A stretch of 64,000 nt of DNA from Pararhizobium polonicum (GTDB lineage Bacteria > Pseudomonadota > Alphaproteobacteria > Rhizobiales > Rhizobiaceae): assembly GCF_001687365.1 (NCBI RefSeq), contig NZ_CM004502.1, positions 1 to 64,000 of the forward strand. The letters run 5' to 3'. Made by a program: the position numbers and the translations under genes. The first letter of the stretch is position 1; every line of letters starts with the position of its first letter. Positions 8,323 to 15,486 of this stretch are shown piece after piece. The notes beneath the pieces are model-generated. The model made no database searches. It was not told where the DNA came from and saw only the letters and a program-made list of their open reading frames with translations.

Positions 8323-9318
8323 TCACAGTCCAGATGCTTTCGTGAGGTTGACACAGAAACGGTCTCTCCGCCGCTGATATCTGCGGGTCATCTCCGCGGA
8401 TGCATGGCCAAGCTGTTTTTGCACGTAACGCTCGTCGACCTCGGCAGAGGAGGCAAGCCCCGCCCGCAGCGAATGGCCGGAGAATTTGAGCTTTCGCTCG
8501 ATCTCTGCCAGATCCCCGCGGATTCCGGCCGCCATCGCGGCGCGCTTGACCAGTCGGGCGATTTCCTTGTCGTTCAGGCGATCCGGTCCAACGTTCTTGC
8601 CCTGGCCTTTCACACGGCGGAAGAGTGGGCCTTTGGCGATCCTGGCGAAGCGGATCCAGCTTTCGATCGCGACCACCGGACAGGTGGCATCCGAAGAGCC
8701 GCGGCCGTCCTCCGTCTGGTCACGGCCGCAGTCGAGCCCGACGATTTCCGAGCGGCGCAGGCCGCCGGCAAAACCGATCAGCAGCATGGCCCGATCGCGC
8801 AGGCCGCGCAACGTACCGTGATCGAGCGTCTCCAGCATGGCGATGAAATCGTCGCGAACGATCGCTTCCTTCTGGCGGGGAGGGGCGGCGTGGGTGTTGC
8901 GGATGCCGGCCATGACAGTGGCGATCGCACGATCCTTGCGGTCGAGTACCATGCCGCGCTGCGTGCAGTTCCAGCCGATCGCCGAAAGCCGCCGTTCGAT
9001 GGTGGAGACTGAGTTCGGTTTGTCGCCGCGCGCAGTCGTGCCAACGGCACTGCCGGAGGCGCAGGCGGTAATGTAGAGCCCGACAACCTGCGGATCCGGC
9101 GGAAGGGGCGACAGGTTCCGGCGCCGGCACCAGGCGGAAAAGTGTTTCCAGTCGCTGGCATAGGCTTTGCGGGTATTCGCGGAGCTCGCTGCCTCGACAT
9201 AGCCACAGGCCCGCTCGGTCAGATCCTGCAGATGCGCCGGCAGGGGAGGGGGCTCATTCGCAAGCGGCATCACGGCTGGAGCAGACCCGGGGGATAGTTC
9301 ATCGTCGGTCATGATCAC
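8323..9318 (-). CDS. tyrosine recombinase with probable internal deletion
   Basis: 331-residue phage-integrase-family recombinase. The N-terminal SAM-like DNA-binding half includes NTRKAYASDWKHFSAWC (about 48-64). The catalytic half has Arg in GGLRRSE, SGHSLRAG (HxxR), LGHASAEMTRRYQ with the second His and the Tyr nucleophile. Between CGRDQTEDGRG and SSDATCPV the beta-hairpin that normally carries the catalytic Lys is absent; about 25 residues seem missing in frame compared with relatives I know. Activity is therefore doubtful. The ATG overlaps the stop of the upstream PIN toxin gene, so the antitoxin, toxin and recombinase form one transcription unit. Confidence 0.85.
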   Translation of the reverse strand: MIMTDDELSPGSAPAVMPLANEPPPLPAHLQDLTERACGYVEAASSANTRKAYASDWKHFSAWCRRRNLSPLPPDPQVVGLYITACASGSAVGTTARGDKPNSVSTIERRLSAIGWNCTQRGMVLDRKDRAIATVMAGIRNTHAAPPRQKEAIVRDDFIAMLETLDHGTLRGLRDRAMLLIGFAGGLRRSEIVGLDCGRDQTEDGRGSSDATCPVVAIESWIRFARIAKGPLFRRVKGQGKNVGPDRLNDKEIARLVKRAAMAAGIRGDLAEIERKLKFSGHSLRAGLASSAEVDERYVQKQLGHASAEMTRRYQRRRDRFCVNLTKASGL

Positions 9319-9701
9319 GCCGCTAGGACATCGGTTTGAGCGAAATCGTTGCCCTTGAACAGCAGCGGTTCGCCAGACGCTTTCGCCAGAGCATAGGCAA
9401 AGCAGTCGCCGAAATTGAGACCGGCCTTGTGACGGCCTTTGCCGAAATCGAGAAACGCCTGTCGGACCAACTCGCCATGTTCGAGCGTGACCGGCTCGAC
9501 GATGATGCCGGCGCGCCGGAAGAAGGCCTCGGCCTGGCGCATGCCATCGGCCCCGAGCTGACCCTCGACCACCATTGACAACTCTACGTAATTGGCGACG
9601 CTAATCCGCGTGAGTTCCGCGTCATGGATGATCTTAACGAAACTCGCGGCCTCGGGCTCACGGTAAAGGATTGCGACCAGCGCCGAGGTATCGACGATCA
9701 T
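9315..9701 (-). CDS. vapC: PIN-domain toxin, VapC family
   Basis: 128 residues. PIN ribonuclease fold: [12 protein letters not shown] at the N-terminus (Asp4), an acidic residue in NYVELSM (about 40), and GDCFAYALA plus [12 protein letters not shown] with the C-terminal acids. It cleaves RNA unless held by the antitoxin encoded immediately upstream (overlap of four bases). It is followed without a gap by the recombinase gene. Normal length for the family. Confidence 0.9.
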   Translation of the reverse strand: MIVDTSALVAILYREPEAASFVKIIHDAELTRISVANYVELSMVVEGQLGADGMRQAEAFFRRAGIIVEPVTLEHGELVRQAFLDFGKGRHKAGLNFGDCFAYALAKASGEPLLFKGNDFAQTDVLAA

Positions 9702-9946
9702 TTCGGCAGGCCGTTCTCGTCATAAAGGAAATCGGCGTGATCGACATAGGGGCGTTTGACGTGCGCTGCGGCGCGATCGGCGATCGCCAGGAGCTCCTCG
9801 ACGCTGGCCCGGCCCTTTCGCCGTTCGATCTTGGCGAACCGCTCACGCAGCGCCTCGGTGACAACACGGGTCATGCTTTCGCCTGTGGCGTGGGAGATTG
9901 CCTGCGCCAGGCGATGGGCTTCCGGATCCTTGATGCTGAGGCTCAT
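9698..9946 (-). CDS. vapB: VapB-type antitoxin
   Basis: 82 residues. The N-terminal part ([35 protein letters not shown]) is the ribbon-helix-helix/PSK-type DNA-binding part typical of rhizobial VapB antitoxins. The C-terminal tail ([21 protein letters not shown]) is the toxin-binding part. It should repress its own operon through the palindrome at 9963-9988. Confidence 0.85.
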   Translation of the reverse strand: MSLSIKDPEAHRLAQAISHATGESMTRVVTEALRERFAKIERRKGRASVEELLAIADRAAAHVKRPYVDHADFLYDENGLPK

Positions 9947-9962
9947 CTGTGATAGTTTCCAT

Positions 9963-9988
9963 CTAGAAAAATAGCGTTATTTCTAGAT
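9963..9988. promoter_or_regulatory. candidate VapB operator
   Basis: Imperfect inverted repeat with TCTAGAAA and TTTCTAGA arms centred on AGCGT, 17 bases upstream of the antitoxin start. The location and A/T-rich symmetry suit the autoregulatory operator of this toxin-antitoxin operon. Confidence 0.55.
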
Positions 9989-10023
9989 TTCTACACGCGA
10001 ATTTCGTCGCTTTCAAGTCTGCC

Positions 10024-10063
10024 AAAAAAACGTCCGATAATGCAATCTTATCGGACGTTTTTT
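10024..10063. repeat. 10-bp perfect palindrome, terminator-like or recombination-core-like
   Basis: CGTCCGATAA (10031-10040) and TTATCGGACG (10048-10057) are perfect inverted arms around the 7-base spacer TGCAATC. They are flanked by A7 on the left and T6 on the right, so the element could end transcripts in both directions. It nevertheless lies between divergent genes, where terminators are not needed. Paired arms with an inner ATAA/TTAT and a short spacer also resemble core sites of Xer-type tyrosine recombinases, and such a gene is nearby. Confidence 0.6.
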
Positions 10064-10135
10064 GCCTTCGACAGGCTGTGCGGTTTGACGTTATATTTAT
10101 GGTGAAAACTGCACGCATAATCTATGCTCTGCCGC

Positions 10136-11089
10136 ATGGATTCGTTTGCCGCCACATCGCTGACGTCGCCGCTCTGGCCGCCCAAGCTGCCCGCCTGGGC
10201 GTTGTCGCGCGGTCGCGACGTCAGCGAAGCCGACGCCGCTTTCGCCGCCGGTATCGCACTGAAATCACTTGATGATCTGCTCCGTATTGAGCCCCCCTGG
10301 CTGGGCTGCTGGCGCGATCGCCTCGTCCTCAAATCGGCTGCCATCGCCGCCAGAATGGTTGGCCGCAACGAGAACGAACACGCGTTGCGTGACGCCATCC
10401 TGCTGACGGCAACAGGCGACGATCCCGGTCCGGCCGGCAAGCTGTTTTTGGCCACCCGAATGCTGACACGCCGATCCGGGACAATCACCACGCCGTTCGT
10501 TAAGGAGCTTGTCGCGCTGTTGGGGATCAGCTGGTGCGACAACCTTGCCCTGATTCCCGATATGGCTGATTCTACGAATCAGTCCGGGCGAGCAGCACCC
10601 TTCGCGGTGGCGGACCTGATAACGGCGATCTCTGCCGTTCGCCCGGATGCCGAGGTGCTGGCCCTGGGCCTGGCCGACGCCGTGCTGGCGCACAAGCTCA
10701 AATGGCCAAAATCCGTGCCGCTGTTGTTGCTGGAGCGCTATGGACCGGCGTTTCGGACGATCGGCGGCAGAGGTCGCGTTCGACCGGGAGAGCCGGCTTA
10801 TCCGAAAGCGATCTGCCTGGCGCTGGTCGATGGCGTTGACGCCGCGCTTCGGTCTGCCGTCGAGCTCGATCGTCGGGCTGCACGGCTGCTGGCCGTGGCG
10901 CCGAGGCTGCGCACCAAAGGTGCCGAGCCCGTCATCCGCAGACTTCTGAGCGAGGACGCAGTGCCCGCCTCGGCGCCCGGCAGCAACTTGTCCCGTTGGG
11001 CGGCGAACCGGCTGTTCGAGCGTCTCGAAAATCTTGACGCGGTGCGCGAGCTGTCCGGCCGCTCGTCCTTCCGAATTTTTGGATTGTGA
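10136..11089 (+). CDS. DUF1403 family protein
   Basis: 317 residues matching the DUF1403 proteins I know from rhizobial plasmids: LPAWALSRGRDVSEADAAFAAGIALKSLD near the N-terminus, WRDRLVLKSAAIAARMVGRNENEHALRDAI around residue 60, and RRSGTITTPFVKELVALLG around 115. Function is unknown. It is translationally coupled to scpB (GTG overlapping the stop), a pairing suggesting a role in chromosome or plasmid organisation. An ATG four codons earlier (10124) is possible. No strong ribosome site is seen for either. Confidence 0.75.
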   Translation: MDSFAATSLTSPLWPPKLPAWALSRGRDVSEADAAFAAGIALKSLDDLLRIEPPWLGCWRDRLVLKSAAIAARMVGRNENEHALRDAILLTATGDDPGPAGKLFLATRMLTRRSGTITTPFVKELVALLGISWCDNLALIPDMADSTNQSGRAAPFAVADLITAISAVRPDAEVLALGLADAVLAHKLKWPKSVPLLLLERYGPAFRTIGGRGRVRPGEPAYPKAICLALVDGVDAALRSAVELDRRAARLLAVAPRLRTKGAEPVIRRLLSEDAVPASAPGSNLSRWAANRLFERLENLDAVRELSGRSSFRIFGL

Positions 11090-11796
11090 CGATGGTAGGA
11101 GCGAGCGCAGCCAAAACCGGCCGGCGTCAGGCCAAAGAGCAACAGCATGACTTGCTGTTCGATCGCGAGTTAGAGGACCTGCCGCCGGAACTGCGCTGGC
11201 GGGAATGGATGCTGCGGGTCGAGGCGGTGATCTTTGCCTCCGCTGAGCCCGTCAGCCGCGAGACGCTGGCGCGGGTGGTCGGTCGCGATTGCAGCGTCGA
11301 TCTTCTCATTGATGATCTGCGCGAGGAACTCCGTGATCGGCCGTACGAACTGGTCTCGGTCGCCGGCGGCTGGCAGCACCGAAGCCGTTCGGCTTACGCG
11401 CCCGCGATCCGTGCATCACAGGCGCCAACGCGAGGAGGGGCCGCGGCGCTGTCGGAGTTCGAGGCGATGGTGCTGATGGCGGTGGGATATTTCCAGCCGG
11501 TCACCCGCAGCGACCTGTCGAAGATATTTGGAAAAGAGGTCAGCCGCGATACGATTGCAGCTCTCCGTGGCGCCGGCTTCCTGTCGTCCGGACCGCGCAG
11601 CCCGACGCCCGGCGCGCCCTATACCTATGTGACGACGCCGCACTTTCTCTCCGCTTTCGGTCTGGAGACATTGCGCGATCTGCCGGACATCGAGGCGCTC
11701 GAGGATGCAGGCTTGCTCAGCGGACAGGCCGTGCAGGCAGAAATCGATTCACATGGCGAAGCTGAGGAGGGCGAGGACTCGTCGGCTAGCGTGTGA
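11086..11796 (+). CDS. scpB: plasmid-borne ScpB-like condensin subunit
   Basis: 236 residues. ScpB kleisin-associated protein with two winged-helix units: WMLRVEAVIFASAEPVSRETLARVVG (about 38-63) is the first and ALSEFEAMVLMAVGYFQPVTRSDLSKIFG (about 120-150) the second. Chromosomal ScpB bridges ScpA and SMC. No scpA or smc is nearby, so this copy would have to work with host partners or with the DUF1403 protein. GTG at 11086 overlaps the DUF1403 stop; an internal ATG at 11092 is an alternative. Confidence 0.8.
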   Translation: MTMVGASAAKTGRRQAKEQQHDLLFDRELEDLPPELRWREWMLRVEAVIFASAEPVSRETLARVVGRDCSVDLLIDDLREELRDRPYELVSVAGGWQHRSRSAYAPAIRASQAPTRGGAAALSEFEAMVLMAVGYFQPVTRSDLSKIFGKEVSRDTIAALRGAGFLSSGPRSPTPGAPYTYVTTPHFLSAFGLETLRDLPDIEALEDAGLLSGQAVQAEIDSHGEAEEGEDSSASV

Positions 11797-11920
11797 ATGA
11801 AGCTGTGCTGAACGCTCGGAGCGGCCACCACCGTGAGAGGGTGGAGGAAGACCTTACAATGTCGCAATGGAAGCCTCTGGTATCGAGCATGGAGATAATC
11901 TAAAATGGGATTTGAGACGA

Positions 11921-12160
11921 ATGCCTATTACTAAGATCGAACGTATTGTGGGTGGGTTCGTAACGGAAGTTGTTGAGCGGGATTCTGTTGGTAATTTCGT
12001 CTGTCACCATTTCGGATCTAATGTCGCGCCGGTCGACTGCGCGAGCTTGGACGACGTAGCGGCCTTTCTTCGGACTTTTCCTCGAAGCGGCGTGCACATG
12101 AACCCCGGTTGGGGGAAAATCTCGCGCAACATTTACATCGATGGCATTTTGCTTCGATGA
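11921..12160 (+). CDS. small protein of unknown function
   Basis: 79 residues, not recognised (MPITKIERIVGGFVTEVVERDS... WGKISRNIYIDGILLR). The region is more A/T-rich than its surroundings, suggesting separate acquisition. GAGACGA just before the ATG at 11921 could be a close-spaced ribosome site; the frame is open back to 11867. It precedes the Abi-family gene on the same strand and may be its partner, but I see no direct evidence. Confidence 0.45.
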   Translation: MPITKIERIVGGFVTEVVERDSVGNFVCHHFGSNVAPVDCASLDDVAAFLRTFPRSGVHMNPGWGKISRNIYIDGILLR

Positions 12161-12284
12161 TGAACGCAGCCGTTCCCGAAGGTTTATGTTGAAATTTCCG
12201 GCGACATCAGCTATATAGATGGCGTCACGGGCCGCCACACGTCCTCTCGGGGAGTGCAAAAGGGTGGCCCTTCGCTTTTTCAGA

Positions 12285-13139
12285 ATGGCTCTCTTACCTT
12301 ATCATAAACCGCACGCAACGGCGGCCCAACGCATCGCCCACCTCAGAGCACGGGGCTTAGTCATAAGCCAGCCGAACGTAGCTGCGCGGAAAATTGACAC
12401 CATCGGCTACGAACGCCTGCGCATCTACTTCCTGAGCCGCCGGCAGTTGGGATTACCGGGCCGCCCCTTTATTCCTGGAACGACCTATCAGCACATCATC
12501 CAGCTCTATGAGTGCGACGGCAAACTGCGAGATGCTTGCTTCATCGCAGTGGGTCAGTTCGAGCTGCTCCTGCGAAATAGCATATCCGAAACCCTGAGTC
12601 ACAGCTTCGGAAGTCATCCGTACTATACGGTAGGCGCCTTCAAGGATCCTATGTCGAACCTGAAAGCGCTGCAGGCTTTTGCATCAGTGTATGAGAAGTC
12701 TAAGGATCGCCGGGCGAAACACTATCGCGAAACATATGGTCATCCGGTTCTGCCCCCAATCTGGACGATGAAAGAGTTTCTAACTTTCGGAGCCGCGGCC
12801 CGCATATTTCAATGCCTCGACAGTTCGGTCCGGACGGCAGTCGCGGCGCAGTTTGGCGTTGGCTCGGATGAGGTCTTTACGAGTTGGATCGAGGCGTTGG
12901 TCGACTTGCGAAATATTTGTGCGCATCATGACCGGCTATTCAACAGGAGCTTTCAAAAGCAACCCAAGCGACTGAAAAAGGTCAGCGTCCCAGGGGCGGC
13001 TCCTAATAAGCTCAAGGCCATCCTCGAATGCCTCGACTATCTCCTGACGCAACGTGGTATTCCAAGCCATGTCACCCAGACGGCCGGGATGATCATCGCT
13101 CGGCATCCGCATATGAACCCCGCAGAGGCAGGTTATTAA
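12285..13139 (+). CDS. Abi_2 (AbiD/AbiF-type) abortive-infection protein
   Basis: 284 residues. Family signs are an N-terminal KPHATAAQRIAHLRARGLVI, the central IIQLYECDGKLRDACFIAVGQFELLLRNSISETLS, and the C-terminal HEPN-type ribonuclease motif LRNICAHHDRLFNR (R-x4-HH). Abi_2 proteins kill or arrest phage-infected cells, probably by RNA cleavage. The frame is open to 12219; the ATG at 12285 fits homologue lengths better. It sits in a cluster of probable defence genes. Confidence 0.85.
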   Translation: MALLPYHKPHATAAQRIAHLRARGLVISQPNVAARKIDTIGYERLRIYFLSRRQLGLPGRPFIPGTTYQHIIQLYECDGKLRDACFIAVGQFELLLRNSISETLSHSFGSHPYYTVGAFKDPMSNLKALQAFASVYEKSKDRRAKHYRETYGHPVLPPIWTMKEFLTFGAAARIFQCLDSSVRTAVAAQFGVGSDEVFTSWIEALVDLRNICAHHDRLFNRSFQKQPKRLKKVSVPGAAPNKLKAILECLDYLLTQRGIPSHVTQTAGMIIARHPHMNPAEAGY

Positions 13140-13163
13140 ACGGAAGAGGGATTCCATCCGGAC

Positions 13164-13943
13164 CTACGCGCGCTTTAGCACTGAGAGATTAAACGAATCT
13201 GCGCAGGTTGTATAGCAGTGCGGGTTGCGGCCAAATCCGAACGCGTTCGAAGAGCCGGTACCGATCCAGTCTTGAAAGATTGTTTCGCCGTCCAGGACGA
13301 CGCGAACGTGCCGATCACCGCCGGGACTGTCACGGTCAGCTACTGCATCGTGGCACATTGCGCTGAGCAGGACCCTGCCGTCGGCGACAACGCACGGAAG
13401 GTCCACTGTCTTATAGGGCTTTCCACCTGACCCTTGCGTGTACCACGCACCCTCGCCGAAAAACTCTACCGTCACCATCTGGGGTGCTGCGAGCGGTAAT
13501 TCGATCGGGTGGTCCAGGATCTTGTAGCGGTCGTCTGCGTCGGCGTCGCGCGGATGAAATCCGAATTTTTCCCAAAACTGCGCCGACCGTTGCGTGATAC
13601 AGGAGACGTGTAGTCTGCACACTCGCAGGCTCGAAGCTCGTGCAAGCAGTTGCCTCACGATAGCAGTACCCAATCCCTTATCCCTGTAGAGGGGATGCAC
13701 CTCCGTGATGCCGGGCGAAAGAAACCGCCCGAAATGGAAAGCGACGGCTTTGCCACCGATTCGGACGACCTCAAGCTCGCCTTGCTCGAAGTTTCTTTCG
13801 ATAACCGAAAGATTGCACCAGAAGCCTCTGTCGAAATCGCCATATGGGTCGTCGCCGCGCAGCCGCTGGTACGATTTTTCCTCGTCCGCCAGCCATGATC
13901 TCACGAAGTGAAAATCTTCGTCGGTTGCTTTGATCAATTCCAT
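13164..13943 (-). CDS. GNAT-family N-acetyltransferase with C-terminal extension
   Basis: 259 residues. The acetyl-CoA motif is visible as VHPLYRDKGLGTAIVRQLLARA (about 90-111), followed by the conserved FWEKFGFHPRD. After the GNAT fold (about residue 150) comes a roughly 110-residue extension with aromatic/glycine-rich segments (VEFFGEGAWYTQGSGGKPYKTVDL) that I do not recognise. The start MELIKATDEDF is preferred over one four codons upstream. It lies 23 bases downstream of the SEC-C gene on the same strand and may share its transcript. Substrate unknown. Confidence 0.75.
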   Translation of the reverse strand: MELIKATDEDFHFVRSWLADEEKSYQRLRGDDPYGDFDRGFWCNLSVIERNFEQGELEVVRIGGKAVAFHFGRFLSPGITEVHPLYRDKGLGTAIVRQLLARASSLRVCRLHVSCITQRSAQFWEKFGFHPRDADADDRYKILDHPIELPLAAPQMVTVEFFGEGAWYTQGSGGKPYKTVDLPCVVADGRVLLSAMCHDAVADRDSPGGDRHVRVVLDGETIFQDWIGTGSSNAFGFGRNPHCYTTCADSFNLSVLKRA

Positions 13944-13966
13944 GCGCGCGAACATCCTTCCTTCGT

Positions 13967-15178
13967 TCAGGCCGAAGCTTTGGGAGAGCTTGCCACAGGA
14001 TCCGTCTGCTCACTGCTTATCACGTCGACAGCGAGCGCTGTTGTGAATGTCGTGCCATCGTCCGCCAGGTCGGAGACCTTTCTGGCCCGTTCGGCAGTTC
14101 CGCTCTTCGAAAGGCCTTGAAACAGCTTTTGGTTCTGCTCTGTGAGCCCATCCCACCAGCTTTGCCGAAGGAAAATGTTGTCGGACTGAAGGAAAAGCAG
14201 CTTGATCAATGCATCGGCTTTTCGGTCCGTGGAAAGGCCGGAAAATGAACGAGCGAGCAAAGCCGCCGGGCCGTCAGTTGGACCAATCCATCCAAAAACA
14301 GCAATCGTTTCGCCCTCAAAGGCCGTCACGGTCAGAGTAATGTGCTCGAAGTCAGAACCGCGTCTCGCCAGCCTTTGCAACTGATTTCCGTGAAAATCGA
14401 TCTCCGGGTGGAATGCGCAGCAGGCAACCACAGGCAGGACGCTGTCGAACCGCACGGCGAAATAACGGAAGCCGTCCCGGCTGCCCGACAGCAATCGTTC
14501 ATCGTATCCAGCTTTCCAGCGACTGACATCCTCCATTCCTGTATTGATGCCGGTTAAAGCGGAGTTCAGATATAACTGGATGTAGGCCTGTGTACGGAAG
14601 GGTTTTCCTTTGTCCATCTCGGCCTGGATGGGTGCGCTCCGCAACTGTGCCTCTTTTGCGAAGCGCTCATAGGCGATCGCACGATAGGCAAATAGGAAAG
14701 CGGTCGATGAATCGATCGCTACGGTCTTCCCTTCGATCGCTTTGAAGATCGTCGTGTCATGCTTGCTGCAGAAGCCGGGAAAGACGGAGGCATTCCCGAC
14801 GCCGATCTTGCGCGGCACCGGATTTCCCCGGGTTTCAATCATCGATTTCATTGTCGGTTTGACAGTCAACACGTGTCCACCTTCAGCGATTGCCGCGAGA
14901 CCACCTCTGCGTTGAACTGTGTGAGCTCTTGTGATTGTCGTGCTGCAGGGATCGTCGGACGGATCGGGATGAGAGCAGTAGCCAGCCCGCAATTCCGCCA
15001 ACATGGCGGTTTCTACCTCAAAGATATTTATCGGCTTTTGTTGCTCGCGCCGATAGTGGCACCATTTGTACTTCTTCCCGGACCTGCACCAGCAGGGGTC
15101 GTACGGTCCCATCGATTCGACCGGTCGAATCGGTTCAGGTACGACGAATGGCGCCGACAGGGATGGATGAGCTTCCAT
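13967..15178 (-). CDS. SEC-C zinc-motif protein of unknown function
   Basis: 403 residues. A SEC-C metal-binding motif, DPCWCRSGKKYKWCHYRR (CxC-x8-CH), lies at about 27-44. The rest is unfamiliar: TRAHTVQRRGGL, FPGFCSKHDTTIFKAIEG and TAFLFAYRAIAYERFAKEAQ recall proteins near defence loci, with a Cys/His-rich patch around 135 that could be a second metal site. It is divergent from the five-gene operon, upstream of the acetyltransferase gene. An inner ATG (MGPYDPCWC) would remove 22 residues. Confidence 0.65.
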   Translation of the reverse strand: MEAHPSLSAPFVVPEPIRPVESMGPYDPCWCRSGKKYKWCHYRREQQKPINIFEVETAMLAELRAGYCSHPDPSDDPCSTTITRAHTVQRRGGLAAIAEGGHVLTVKPTMKSMIETRGNPVPRKIGVGNASVFPGFCSKHDTTIFKAIEGKTVAIDSSTAFLFAYRAIAYERFAKEAQLRSAPIQAEMDKGKPFRTQAYIQLYLNSALTGINTGMEDVSRWKAGYDERLLSGSRDGFRYFAVRFDSVLPVVACCAFHPEIDFHGNQLQRLARRGSDFEHITLTVTAFEGETIAVFGWIGPTDGPAALLARSFSGLSTDRKADALIKLLFLQSDNIFLRQSWWDGLTEQNQKLFQGLSKSGTAERARKVSDLADDGTTFTTALAVDVISSEQTDPVASSPKASA

Positions 15179-15445
15179 TGTACCTCGAGCTTGGAAGAAG
15201 GAGTGCCGGCAAGTCGCGTGTTCTGGGCTGCCGATTTTGAAAAGGGTGTTATCGATTCTACAGAACTACGTTCCATGAATGGGAATGCCATAAAATTTCG
15301 AGATTCTCACGTGGTCGAGTGGGGGAGGCGTTATGCAACTGTTGATAACTGTTCGCCCTTCCCATTGTCATGTGTGTCAACGACTCCCGCGCGCCGAAAT
15401 TTCGTATTAGATAACATCCCACTACCGCAGTGGAAATAGACGCGT

Positions 15446-15460
15446 GTTCTTGCTATGTTC
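15446..15460 (+). promoter_or_regulatory. LexA (SOS) box of the five-gene operon
   Basis: GTTCTTGCTATGTTC is an exact GTTC-N7-GTTC site, the LexA box of Alphaproteobacteria. It overlaps an extended -10-like TGCTATGTT and lies 26 bases before the SIS-HAD start codon, a position that would block transcription. The same 15 bases recur at 23935-23949 in front of the SRAP genes, arguing against chance. Confidence 0.8.
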
Positions 15461-15486
15461 CCATCGCAAACGAACGGGGATATTTC

